Below, piece after piece: positions 12,745 through 24,692 of a stretch of DNA of 64,000 nt (the first letter of the stretch is position 1; each line of letters begins with the position of its first letter). Origin of the DNA: Corbicula japonica (Eukaryota; Mollusca; Bivalvia; Venerida; Cyrenidae). Where the stretch lies: the NCBI GenBank assembly GCA_038501625.1, contig JAZAYU010000196.1, positions 1-64,000 on the forward strand, given 5' to 3'. The translations under genes were made by a program, and so were the position numbers. The notes beneath the pieces were generated by a model, which saw only the letters and a list, made by a program, of their open reading frames with translations, was not told the DNA's origin and ran no database searches.

Positions 12745-13099
12745 CTGTGAGAAATAAGTAGTTATATTTAACATAATAAGCAGTTATGACAAAAAAATTC
12801 GTTTACTAAACTAAAAATAGAATTTACTTGAGAAATTCATTTCTAATTTCCATTTTGTGTATCGTTTTCAATACCCTTTACCTAAAATTCAGTATAAAGA
12901 TTGGCTGCTCCAGTCAGCTAAAGTAATAAACCACTAAATCAAATAACATACAGAACTGAAAATTATGAAGTTGACATTGTTTTATTCCATTTCGGTCCGC
13001 TTTCAATATTAATGGTATGTATAACCGACCCGATTCCATTTTAATTGCGATCCAATTCCAATTAAATTGCACTCCAATTTTTTGCAAGTTTAAAATGCT

Positions 13100-13205
13100 T
13101 TAGAACTGTATGAACTTAAACGTTTCCTCTCTACTGTTTTGCTGTGTGGGGAGGCTTTGTCTGCTGGATGTGGCCATCCATGATATGCATATTTCACTTT
13201 TAAAC
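13100..13205 (+). mobile_element. Penelope-type 3' tail fragment
   Basis: Reads TGTGTGGGGAGGC, then GGATGTGGCCATCCATGATA, then GCATATTTCACTTTT, which is the constant 3' end of the family. Confidence 0.75.
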
Positions 13206-13429
13206 CCTTATGGTCATGTATGCATGAGTCATTTTGTTTCTTACCTTTTACTATCATAGCATATGTAAAAAAGGAACTTACATGCAAAGTGAATCCAAAA
13301 TGTTTAAGTAAAAAAAGGAAAATATTATTCATTCAATGTAAATCAAAAGTATTGTACTTGAAATTAACCGAACTAGGCATATGGTTCTGAATAAGTATAC
13401 AAAGCTTTTAAGCTGTTCTAAGAATGATA

Positions 13430-14785
13430 TAAAAAGGTGAAATATCCATATCAGGAATCGCCATATTCAGAAAAAACAGCCTCCCCACACAGTCAAGAAG
13501 AAGAGAGGGAGAGCATGGTTAATAAAATTATCAGTTTCAAAAGAGATACCACTAACAATTAACAAAAATGAGAACCCGAGGGGTTACCGCCTTGGACCGG
13601 TCAGTGGCAAATCAAATTGCCACTGGGGGTTTAAACCAGGTTCTAGGGTGCGCCAACCTCACATTTGCCCCAACAGGTTCTCATATCACAAAACAAATAC
13701 AAGTTGTCTTGGTGAAACAACTCCAACCCACTTATTGGCTCAACAATGTTGCATGCAAAGGCAAACAAACATATAAAACATAAGAATCTAATAACATTGC
13801 AAAGCCAAAGGGCAGGTACTCAATGATCTTACCGAGACCAGAGCTCCTGGACTAAAATCAGCAAGAACACGATGACAGGGATAAAAGAAACAAATCGAGC
13901 TTCTAGGTTTTTTTAAGAAAAGATTTCCCCATAAACCTTCATAAACTCATAAACTCCTGCCATCGCCGTACAGCCAAAGAGGTAAGCATAATGATCAACT
14001 GTAGAAGGGTTAATCACCAGACATGCAGAGCGCTGTAAAATATCATGTTGGTAACCTTTCTTTTTAAATTTACAGATGGTTTACAGATGGTTTTTACGAA
14101 TAACCGGGAGAAATTAACATTACCGGGTCCTTTATCTTCTTAAGTTTATAAATTAAATCTGCATAAAAAACTGGCTGTGAAATACCTTGTTGCAATAGTG
14201 ATTTTAAACTGCACCTGTAATTATGAATTAGATCTGGGTATCGACGATAAAACTTGCAAAATATTTTCCTCAATTTGTGATACCGCTAACCTTGTTTTAA
14301 AAGTTTTTCTGTAATGCAAAGATTACGTTCATTGAAATCATTAATATCGTTGCAAGCTCTTGAAAAGCGAGCAAGCTGTGAAATATAAACCCCGTAAGAT
14401 GTTGCACGGGGAACATCGCCGTCTAAAAACGGAAAATTTACTATATTAAAATTAAAATCTTCTTTTTATCATATATTTTAGTAGTGACATAACCATTTTC
14501 AATTGACAGATTTAGATCGAGAAAGTTTGCTTGCTTTTCTGGTGTTCGCTTTATTAAGTTGTAGTTCTTTAGGGTAGATCTTATTAACCAGTAATGGAAA
14601 ATGGTTATTATCTATATTTAATAAATCATCAAGGTACCTCGAGGTGTTGTTAAAAGCTATAATAATATCATCTTGATGTTCAGTAGAAAGAGATAGCATA
14701 AAGTCTCTTTCATAACAGTATAAAAACAGATCAGCAACAAGGGGTGCACAATTAGTACCCGTTGGGATTCCTATTACTTTTAAAA
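13430..14785 (-). mobile_element. Penelope-type element, tail plus C-terminal reverse transcriptase
   Basis: The plus strand opens with the reverse-complement 3' terminus (AAAAAGGTGAAATATCCATA). Going left to right it runs backwards through the tail, the post-RT domain (14,120-14,480) and the RT palm. RT landmarks on the minus strand are SRYLDDLLNIDNNHFPLLV near 14,600 and the MGTNCAP-type motif near 14,750. Stops and frameshifts show it is dead. The FLDGDVPRATSYG block lies near 14,410. From 14,785 to 15,240 nothing is recognisable. Confidence 0.85.
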
Positions 14786-15391
14786 AGAATGTAAATGGTC
14801 AGTTGTGTGGTCAAATGAACAAAAGATATCTGCATTTTTCTCTGTTTTTGAATGTTTATTATTTTAATTTAAACTAACTAAAGTTTTGGGTTCAGACTGT
14901 CACAGTGTTCATTTATCAAAGAACAGGATACTTTGAAATGTTTAAAGCTTGGGTAGTGCTTTTAAAAACTTTTGGCACTAATACGTATTGTAAAAGATTT
15001 ACACAAAACTTTAAATAAATACTTGTTAAACAGGCTATTTCTTGTTATCTATTAAAAATTGAAAATTGAAAATGAAAAAAAACCAACATATGTAACATTT
15101 AGGCTTAAAATGTCCCTAATAACATTCAATTGTGAATAAGTAACCATTTGATTTATATTTTATCGGAAAACTGGTTATTTTTATTTCATTTTATTCAAAA
15201 ATTTCTAATAACACATGAAAATGACTGTGAGTAACGCTTTTAAGTATCTTTTAAACAGACTACCGCGGTAGTGCAGATACCGCTTTCAGACTTAACCTGT
15301 AGTGACCTCCCCTTAAATTGTGACGGGATATTGGTTTTTCATTAAACAGACAGCGATGTTTAGAGAATTATGAGAATCAGTCTGGAAAAAT

Positions 15392-15411
15392 GGCGGCCTC
15401 CTGGCCGCCAG
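15392..15411. other. GC-rich perfect hairpin
   Basis: TGGCGGCC and GGCCGCCA form an 8-bp perfect stem around TCCT in otherwise AT-rich DNA. It lies 120 bases left of a much larger GC hairpin. Function unknown. Confidence 0.6.
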
Positions 15412-15530
15412 AATTTACATCTTAGAAATCTTGATGGACTATAGATAAGTCAAGGCATCAGAAATATATTTGATATTTGTTTGATTTCGTTTGACTTTGT
15501 TATTTTAAACATGTACGCTTATCTATAGGC

Positions 15531-15582
15531 GGGAAAAGCCCGAAGGCGACCCGCGAAGCAGGTCGCCTTCGGGGCTCTTCCC
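15531..15582. other. Large GC-rich stem-loop
   Basis: The arms GGGAAAAGCCCGAAGGCGAC(C) and (G)GTCGCCTTCGGGGCTCTTCCC pair over 21 positions with one mismatch and one bulged base, around the 9-base loop CGCGAAGCA. The block is far more GC-rich than its surroundings. From 15,583 to 16,140 I see nothing further. Confidence 0.8.
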
Positions 15583-16139
15583 AAATCATTTTAATATAGT
15601 ACACAAGCTGCTATCATTTCATTCCAAAGAAGAACTTTATCCAAAAATGTGAAAATTCTTAACACACAAAATAATCAAATAATCATACACTAAACTTTAA
15701 ACCAATCATTATTTGTTAGGCAATTGGTAGGACCCAATGTATTTATCTTTCTAGGTCTTGATTGACAAAATTGTAATACTTTGTGTCTTGTTTGCCAATT
15801 GGGAAATCTAATATGAGTGGGGTTTAATCCTAAAAATGCTGCATATTAAGTCAATTTTTAAAGAAATTGCTCCCAATAAGTTTTCCGTACATGTCTTTTT
15901 TTTGTTGAATAAAATTTTCATCGCAAGACAATTTAATTATGCAGGAGGGAAACCTCTTACATAACGTTAAACCTAACCCAAAGACAAATTAGCAAGTACA
16001 AAAGATATACATTTAATTACAGTTCCAAGACAACACATATGTAAAGGAAGCCAGCCTAGCATTCATTAAAAATAGAATAAAAACTGAAAGATTCTTCAAT
16101 ATTGTTAACACCACTAAGTAAAGTGTTATCTTAAACGGT

Positions 16140-17945
16140 TATTATGCCTTCATCCAAATCTAATTTTTTATGAATACAAAATTATCCGTGCTCTTAACAT
16201 CTTGTCTTACAGCTATAAAAGAACATGTAGTTAGGTATTGCGAAAGAGTTTTTGAAACCACTGGCAAAAATTTATTTTGGTCTGTAAAAAATTCAAATGA
16301 CGTTTCGAAGAAGCTCAAATCAAATAATTTTCAGGCGTTCTGTTTGTCTACTTATGATTTTTCAACTCTTTATCGCAAATGTGAAAAATAATTTAAATTT
16401 AAAAAGAGACAAGCTAACAAGTCTAATTGAAAAAATACTTTATCTAGAGAAAATAAAACATTTATCGCTTGTAATGAACTTAGGGCATTCTTTACAGATG
16501 GTTCTTATGATAATTATACTTAATGGACCTGTCAAGACCTTATACATGCGCTCACATTTTTATTGGATAATATTTATTTGAGATTTGGTACCTCTATTTA
16601 TAAACAAGTAATAGACATTCCAATGGGTACTAATTGTGCACCCCTTGTTGCTAATCTGTTTTTATACTGTTATGAAAGAGACTTTATGTTATCTCTTTCT
16701 ACCGAACATCTAAATGATATTATTACAGATTTTAAAAACACCTCGAGGAATCTTGATGATTTATTAAATAAAGATAATAACCATTTTCCATTACTGGTTA
16801 ATAAGATTTATCCAAAAGAACTACAGCTTAATTAAGCTTCAGAAAAGCAAGCAAACTTTCTTGATCTAAATCTGTCATTTGAAATTGGTGATGTCACTAC
16901 AAAAATATATGATAAAAGAGATGATTTTAATCTTAATAAAATAAATTTTCCGTTTTTAGACGGCGATGTTCCTCGTGCAACATCTTACGGGGTTTATATC
17001 TCATAGCTTGTTCGCTTTTCAAGAGCTTGCAACGATCTGAATGATTTCAACGAACGTAATATTTGCTTTACAGAAAACTTTTAAAACAGGGTTATCGGTA
17101 TCACAAATTAAGCAAAACCTTTTACAAGTTTTATCGCCGACACATAAATCTAATTCATAATTACAGGTGCAGTTTAAAATCACTATTGCAATAATGTATT
17201 TCGCAGCCGGTTTTTATGGAGATTTAATTTACAAACTTTAGAAGAAAAAAGGTAATGTTAATTTCTCCCGGTTATTCGTAAAAACCATCTGTAAATTTAA
17301 AAAGAAAGGTACCAACATGATATTTTACAGTGCTCTGCAGGCCTGGTAATTAACCCATCTACAGTTGATCATTATGTTTACCTCTTTGGTTGCACGACGG
17401 TGGCAGGGGTTTAAGAGTTTATGAAGGTTTTTGGGGAAATCTTTTCTGAAAAGAACATAGAAGCTCGATTCGTTTCTTTTGTCCCTGTCATCGTGTTCTT
17501 GCTGATTTTACCCCAGGTGCTCTGGTCTCGGTAAGATCATTGAGTACCCGCCCATTGGCTTTGCAACGCTACTAGCTTCTTATGTTTTATATGTTTGTTT
17601 GCTTTTGCATGTAACATTGTTGAGCTGATGGGTGGGTTGGAGTTATTTCACCAAGACAACTTGTACTTGTTTTGTGATACGAGAACCTGTTGGGGCAAGT
17701 GTGAGGTTGGTGCACCCTAGAACCTGGTTTTAACCCCTAATGGCAATTTGTTTTGCAACTGACCGTTCCAAGGCGGTATCCAAAGGTGCTATTTTCGTTA
17801 ATTGTTCGTGGCGTCCTTTTTGAATTGAAATACTAATAACAAGCATGCTCTCTCTCTTTCTCTTCCTCTCTTCTTTTTCGCTGCGAGGGGAGGCTGTGTT
17901 TTGTAAGTGTGGCGATTCCTGATATATGCATATTTTTCCTTTATA
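16140..17945 (+). mobile_element. Penelope-type reverse transcriptase element, longest copy
   Basis: The most complete copy in the window. In order: fingers region (TAIKEHVVRYCERVFETTGK near 16,210, LSTYDFSTLY near 16,350), RT motif IPMGTNCAPLVANLFLYCYE near 16,620, DDLLNKDNNHFPLL near 16,760, FPFLDGDVPRATSYGVYIS near 16,950, a post-RT domain to about 17,410, then a 530-base tail ending at the CATATTTTTCC terminus. The fold order (YxDD after MGT, then FLD) fits Penelope-like RTs. No GIY-YIG endonuclease is visible. Frameshifts and stops break it throughout. Clade assignment is uncertain. From 17,945 to 18,900 I see no gene. Confidence 0.82.
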
Positions 17946-18910
17946 TATATTTGCTTAAAACAATGCAATTTTCAAAAGGTACTTACAAAAAACAACGTTT
18001 CCCCCCTCGTCGTACACAAAAATAACTGTATCGTGTGTTTTCCTTTGGTGAGTAATACATCACGTTTTTATCTGCCTTCAAGTTATAACCGTTCATCGGT
18101 CGTACCATTTTAACATTATCAAAAATAGGTTAATTTATGAGATAAATTTCATGTGACTGTAAGTAACCGACATACATTTTAAATCATGTCCAAAATTATT
18201 GACCGACTTGCTTAGATAAACATCGTCTATAACGGGGACAGATGGTTAAAATTTTCAATAATCAGTTCAATCTGTGTGTTAGATAAACAAAGCTTCTCCA
18301 CAATGGGAATAATTTGCGAACAACGTCCACTATTAGATATTCCTGTGTGAGACGTTGAGGGTTGATAATTTGTATAATACATAAGTGACTGTGACTGAGA
18401 AAAAGACCTAATGCGCAACAATTTCAATTGCGAAATACTAAGAGTCAGTTCAGAGAAATTTTACGAAATTGTGACTTTTCATAAAAAGTCGAAACTTGTT
18501 GCGCATTCATAAATATGATTGAAGATGTCTGCTAAGCCATTTCAGTAACCATGTTAGCACTGCAACCTGTATTTATCTTTCAAATTTGTAAAACTTAAAA
18601 TGAAGGTCTCTCAAATTCAGATTAAAAAAAAATAAATAAATTTACATCCACTTTTGAACAAGCCATGTACTGATAAAAAATTGAGTACTATTTGGTATTG
18701 TTTGAACAAAAAGTCACGTGAGTGTTCATCATTACAATGAACGACGTCAGAAAATATGATATCAGTATTAGTGTTTGACTTGACAACCGTATTAATGAAC
18801 GAGGACAATAGTTGTTATCTGTTACCCTAAAACATTCATAGCTTTAAAATAGTCGATAGTTTTGCTTGCAGTTTTCACCTTGTACTCATTAGACGTCATT
18901 ATAATTCAGA

Positions 18911-19390
18911 AAACACATCGTGTTCAACATGGAACCTTCAATGGAAACTGTTCAGATAAACGCCATTCCAGAATCCAAATTAACAAACATGTTTTCCTAA
19001 AACGAGAAAAAAATGTGTTTTCCATAAAAGAGAAAAATGTGTTTGTCCTAAACGAGAAAAAATTCAAAAAATGTGTTTGCCCATAACGAGAAAAAAAATT
19101 GTTTGCCCTAAACGAGAAAATAATAGACGGAACTGAACAGAATGCAATTTTGACAGGGGATCTGAGAAAACAAATCACAGAGAACCCCAAAGGCAAGCAC
19201 TTAAAAGCAGGAAATATATCCTAGGGGTGATTAAACAATATCCAAATTTATAATTGATGGGCTATTGAAACCATCCATCTTTAATCTGGACAAAATATTA
19301 AAACAAATTAATTTTAGAAGTGCTTTTAACAAAAATAATTATCGTGCTCAACGACCTTAAAATGACGTAGCTGAGAACAGCACTGATTGA
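18911..19390 (+). repeat. Family B copy with internal short tandem expansion
   Basis: Contains AACATGGAACCTTCAATGG, then a run of AACGAGAAAAAAATGTGTTT-like units at about 18,990-19,125, and the later marks GACAGGGGATCTGAG and CGTGCTCAACGACCTTA. Reading frames over the tandem part are artefacts. Confidence 0.75.
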
Positions 19391-19846
19391 AGTAAACTAA
19401 AATTATCACATTCAATATTTTATGTACACTTATCTTAGTCCCGTACATATAAAACATATTCCAGTTCATTTTAAATTACCAAAAAATGGGAAACAAATGA
19501 AGATTCAATTTACCAAAATAATACGTATTACAATTTAAAATATAACGTTCGAAATTAGAAAACAAATATTGAGCCTAATTCTGCAATATTTTTTCCATAT
19601 AAGAAACGCTATACAATCGTATATTTTAAGTGTTTTGAATATTCACTTTTAACAAATGTGTTAGATTACATGTATATGCTTTATCAGATAATGCGTGCAT
19701 TGTGATCTCTTTTAACATAAACAAATTTAATACAAACTCAATACAAAATAATGAATAATGTGTCCCAATTGTAGCGTGTAATCCGGCTTCGCTTTAACCT
19801 ATTTGCACCAATCCCTTTGTTTTGAGATAAAGTAAATGAAAACAAA

Positions 19847-20823
19847 CAAGAAATATCTTTAAAAAAGATAAACGGCGTTGATGGAAAATATTTATATATA
19901 CACGTATATAAGAAAGAAATACAGAGAGGCGAAGCAGACACAGTTTAGTTATTTTATTTTACTTGTTATAGCTGTTGACGAACCCTCCCTGCCTTCTTAG
20001 TATGACCTAGAGATTAAGCGACCGAATCATGACAACTCATAAATTCATTGAAAGTGTCTTTCAAAAAAAATGTTCAAGCTGTTGCAACAATTTCATACAG
20101 TGATAACAAGTCGATTAAATAAGCAATGTCTTACATTAAGTCTTGATCTACATTTATTCAGTTTCAATAAAATACCTCTTGTAGAGTTTGAACTCAAGAT
20201 GAATAAATGTCCTTGAAATTTAATAAAAATAAATACAAACAGCCTGTTACAAGAGCGAAATCTACCAACTTTTACGTAAATTAACTTTAAAAAAGTGTCC
20301 GTCCTGAGTATTGAACCCGGTGCCTCCGCTTGTGAGGCGAGAGTGTCATCCACTACACTACAATGAACTTGTTTTTTGTACTTGAAATTAACAATCAGTA
20401 TCAAAGGAACTAGAAAGGAACCAGTAAGAACTAGAAATATCTACACTTCTCTTTCGTTTTACACTGTGTTAACTTGTATGCAAGTGTTTACCTGACACCC
20501 AAGAATATTCCATATAAAATTGTATTTAAGCCATCAATATTGACTTAACTGGTTATTTAAATCGTAAATATGTTTTTTTTCTCCAATACAACACCCACTA
20601 ACAACCAATCGAAATAATCTATTTGATTTTTCCGCTGCATAATAATAAAAATCCCACTAGATACCTCTCCATCCTGCTAGATGCCTCTCTGGTGTAAATA
20701 GCTACCAATCGAAATAGTTTATTTCATTTTCCCTCTGCATAATAAGAGAATACGAGTATTATTTACAACATTTCATTGGTCGAAAAACTAGGTCAAAAGT
20801 GAGCTTAGAGAGCTAACGCCGAA
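19847..20823 (-). mobile_element. R1 element, 977 bp, insertion with about 13-bp target duplication
   Basis: Bounded by AAATGAAAACAAA at 19,834-19,846 and AAATGAATAACAAA at 20,824-20,837. The paralogous site near 1,288 has this string once. On the minus strand it starts TTTTTCGGCGTTAGC and ends near GATATTTCTTGTTTG. A tRNA-like segment in sense orientation lies about 460 bases from its 5' end (20,300-20,370). A target duplication of this length fits LINE-mediated retroposition. The short CGGCGTT/AACGCCG inverted ends are an alternative clue to a DNA element. Confidence 0.85.
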
Positions 20824-21541
20824 AAATGAATAACAAAATGCTCTGCAAGGATAGTGACTATTTCAACTATATTTAAACTCTTTATTTCAAAACGTTTCGG
20901 CGATTGGCCTTCTTAAGTTGATATTGTCACAACAAGTCTACATTACACTTGTTTCTTTCACAACACACATAAGAAAGTAACAAGTAAATTGTTAATGACT
21001 GAAATACTTGAAGACTTTCTCAGTCTCCAATTAAATTGGGCACATCATGGAAAAAACGACATTCGGACGGTTTACTTTAATCCTCGAAAAGAAAATCAAC
21101 AAAAAACGACAACATCATAACGTTGCACAGACGACATTACATATTGTGCATTTCACGTTGAAATAACATATTGTTGTCAAAATTTGATCACAATTATCTC
21201 TAATTAGTTATGAGAAAATAATACATAATTGTTAGTTCTTTCCAAATGTAGTAGCAAATGAGATGTAAAAATATAGGCCGAAAACACCTTTCCCTGTGGC
21301 GTGTCCTAAATAAGTTAAATCCTGTATGATGATAGGACTGATCTAGCACTGGTTAATTCGCTTCTTTGCATTGCTGAAAGCAAATGGAATAGAATCGCAT
21401 TATCAAGATATTTTAGAATGTAAATGATATATTATGATGACATCTTAAAATCTTAAAAAAAAATTACATATGAACAAAAATTATAATTTTCAAAGAACAA
21501 CATAAATATATAAGAATGGAAAACGATTAAAATATATACAT

Positions 21542-21567
21542 TGCTATTTTCAAATTTGAAAATAGCA
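21542..21567. other. Perfect 26-bp palindrome
   Basis: TGCTATTTTCAAA is followed directly by its exact reverse complement. The paralogue near 2,000 keeps only the right half. From 21,570 to 22,150 nothing else is recognisable. Confidence 0.85.
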
Positions 21568-22149
21568 TTGTATTTATTTTAATAGTTTTTCATATCTGAG
21601 TTGTTTCATCTTGTAGCAATAAAATCTAAACCTTGCAAAAAAGATTTTAATTAAATAATAGTATCATTTGCATAGCAGCTATAGTCTGTTAATTTTTGTA
21701 AATAATCTCAGACTTAACGTTATGTATTTGATGCAGTTTTAAACATTTTTTTATTATCTACCAAATAAAAACACCAGATAGACTTACGCTGCCTTTTTGT
21801 AGCATACCGCACACACAATAATTGCTGGTATTCAAAAAGCTAGACCAACTCCAAAAACAATAATCAAAACACACGTCAAGTTACCTGAAAATAAAAAAGA
21901 AAGGATGTCAAGTATAAAACGTTGTATAGATCTGAGAGACGGGCCAATGTTACAACCAAAAGTAAATAGTTTACGTTCCAAGATATACATCATTTGCAAT
22001 GAATGCCATGTATGCGACATGAACAGTAAACAAATTTACAGTTCCAATGCGGTTACACATATGATTCTCTTTTTCTCGTCTTTGTTAATGGTGTCAAATT
22101 TCAAATTGATAATTTGAAAAAATCATGCTATCGTTTCCACTTTTTATTA

Positions 22150-22680
22150 CTTTTTCTGCGTGGGGAACCGTGTTGTGTGGGTGTGGTAATGCCTGATATG
22201 CAAATTTATCTTTTCTGAATGTTGACATGACCGTCAAATATGGTTAAAACAAAAAATAAAAAAAACACTAAAGGTTTTCTTATCTTTCCTCAAATGTGTG
22301 TTTTTATCCTAAGGTCATAGCTGCCTTTATCAAGGTCACTACGATCGGTATATTTTTGACACATTTAAAAATCATCACCTGGCGCATCATTATTACATGC
22401 ATGAATCCTTATGAATAAGTTTCGTGTACTATTTGCGAACTGTTAAGAGAAATATTTTTTTTGGTATCAGATTCATCTAAGGAGATATATTTAATCGAAT
22501 ATTGACTTTTTCCCCCAAAAAAATTCATATGATTATCAGGAATCGCCACACTCACAAAACACAGCCTCCCCACGCAGCGAAAACGTAGAGAGGAAGAGAG
22601 AGAGAGAGGGAGCATGTTTGTTATAAGTATGTCAATTCAAATAGGACGCCACAAACAATTAACGGAAAAGAGAACGATGA
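22150..22680. mobile_element. Two Penelope-type tails facing each other
   Basis: A plus-strand tail (TGCGTGGGGAACC... CCTGATATGCAAATTTATC) ends near 22,210. A minus-strand tail begins near 22,515 (TTATCAGGAATCGCCACACT, CAGCCTCCCCACGCAGCG, a GA-rich run, ACAAACAATTAACG) and runs to about 22,680. Their 3' ends point at each other across about 300 bases with no recognisable content. Confidence 0.7.
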
Positions 22681-22936
22681 TCATCGTCCGATGATGCAAA
22701 TCATAACGTTACGTCCTGGTAATAACACTTCGGCATGATATATTTTCATTTGACCTTACACCAGATCATCATGCAAAGATAAAAAAGTCAACGTTGACGT
22801 TTACAAATGTTATCTGGATGGACTGGATGGAGATACGGTCTCAGAATGATGAACAGGAATTACAGGAATACGTTTTCGGTAACATGCGCAGAACAAATGT
22901 ATCGCAAATGTAAGTCTCACTTACCCTTCATTTGAA

Positions 22937-23300
22937 ATAGATGAAAAGGGAACTTTGAAGACCCTCGACCACGACCAATATGAAAATATTGCAGGCTCGG
23001 TTTAATTGAGCCTGTTCATGGGCAGTAATGGATATGCTTTTTACTGCCCACGCCGCCTAGCCCCGGGTTGAGCGCAACTCAATATTAACACCAATCAACA
23101 GTACAATTTTGATCCATCCCAAACGATGGTATGCATATGGCGGTGAACATGGAACCTTCAATGCAGTATTTTCAGATTAATACCATTCCATGTCCAGCGT
23201 CGTATGGTCCCCAGATAAAATAATGGGTTTGCCCTAAACGAGAAAACAATGGGCGGAACTAAACAGAATAGAATTTTGAGAGGGGGTCTAAGAATAAATG
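22937..23300 (+). repeat. Family B copy with three conserved hairpins
   Basis: The hairpins are CAGGCTC...GAGCCTG, GGGCAGTAA...TTACTGCCC and TTGAG-CGCAA-CTCAA. They follow one another between about 22,990 and 23,085, then come CATATGGCGGTGAACATGG and TTGCCCTAAACGAGAAAAC. Confidence 0.82.
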
Positions 23301-23474
23301 ATAAATTTTAATAATGCTAGTCTACAAAATATAACATAAACACTTACAACCTGCTCTTTCTGAATCGAAAGCACCTGAAATAATTATCCTTTATCAGGGG
23401 TTTTTCTTTTTATATTAAACTTTGTATTTTTGAAAATGTAAGCTTCTTTGAATCGCTTCCTTTCTTACTGGATA

Positions 23475-24560
23475 ACATTTATGTTAGATTTGGTACCTCT
23501 ATTTATAAACAAGTAATAGGCTTCCCAACGGTACTTATTGTGCACCCCTTGTTGCTGATCTGTTTTATATTGTTATGAAAGAGTCATAATGTAATTTCTA
23601 TCTACCGAACATCAAGGTAATATTATTACAGCTTTTAACAACACCTCCAGGTACCTTGATGATTTAATAAATATAGTTATTACATGTGTTACTAAATATA
23701 GTAACAAAATTGTATGATGTCAAAACTTATTATCATGTCACCAGCCTCATTATCAAACAAGGCCCAGGGCTTAAAAGTGATAATGTGATAATGGCCCTGC
23801 CAATTTTTGTCTGATTCCAATTATGTACAGGCAATCGTTTAAGTAAGATATTAAAAAAAACAGTCAAAATAATGATCATTGCACATGCGCATTTGAGCTT
23901 ATTATTGCAGAAATAAACACTTTTTTGTTAATTTTGTAAAAGAATTGACATCTTGTTGGCGTATGAATACATCCGTCAGTGAGACAATACTTTGTAAACA
24001 AAAGTCGGCTATTTTGTTTAAACTGATGCTTTTATAATGTGCAAAGAAAACTGAAATATCAAAAACATATGAGGGGTGTCTTTTTAGACTTTGAAACAAA
24101 AAAATTTGCAAAACCCATTGGGAACAGCCGACAAACCTGCTGTCATCCTTGAACAGCTGGTTTTCTGGTAGTAGGCTTCCAATGTGCAAAATCCAGTTCT
24201 TGAAAAAAAGCTTATTGCTGAATTTCCTTGTCCAAATATACACACAACTTAAAAGAATATTCTGTGTTGTTGTTTTTGTTGTTTCCTTCTTCTCTTCAGT
24301 TAGTTGAAATTTAACACCAGCAACAAAGCCATTTAAGTTTTTATTTAGAAACCGAAATGACCTTGACGCAGGCATTCAGTTTATCAGGATTTCTGATCAT
24401 CATATGATAAAGAGTTATTTTATGTTCCGTTTTTAGAGGGCGATGTTCCTCGTGCAACTTCTTACAGGGTTTATGTCACACAACTTGTTCGCATTTTTAG
24501 AGCTTGTAATGATGGTAAAGATTTCAATGAACGTAATTTATACGTTAAAGAGGTAATGCA
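23475..24560 (+). mobile_element. Penelope-type RT fragment interrupted by unrelated DNA
   Basis: 23,475-23,690 encodes the MGT-type motif region and the YLDDL region in shifted frames. 24,420-24,560 resumes at the FLDGDVP block. Between them about 730 bases replace roughly 150 expected bases, and they carry the unassigned minus-strand ORF listed separately. Confidence 0.75.
23902..24375 (-). CDS. Unassigned 157-codon ORF inside a disrupted Penelope copy
   Basis: I do not recognise this ORF. It is basic, rich in Phe, Leu and Lys, with KKETTKTTTQN near residue 30 and HYKSISLNKIADFC near residue 113. No signal peptide or clear motif is visible. It lies wholly within DNA that interrupts a Penelope-type RT, so it is more likely transposon-derived or chance than a host gene. 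Confidence 0.25.
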   Translation of the reverse strand: MPASRSFRFLNKNLNGFVAGVKFQLTEEKKETTKTTTQNILLSCVYIWTRKFSNKLFFKNWILHIGSLLPENQLFKDDSRFVGCSQWVLQIFLFQSLKRHPSYVFDISVFFAHYKSISLNKIADFCLQSIVSLTDVFIRQQDVNSFTKLTKKCLFLQ

Positions 24561-24692
24561 TGGCAATCGTTGAAGAGTAAATCAAGTGCTTCCCTTTTCT
24601 AAAATCATACTGTGTACTTCATTTCATTTCTTATGGTGGATGTACTTTCCGTTAATTATGGTGGAACACAATTTTATGAAGAAAGAACTTAC

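Larger units (their letters stand above)
19570..21570 (+). repeat. Family D block, filled copy
   Basis: Paralogue of 1,030-2,040, interrupted at 19,847-20,823 by an R1 element in reverse orientation. The two halves (19,570-19,846 and 20,824-21,570) are collinear with the uninterrupted copy. Confidence 0.87.
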
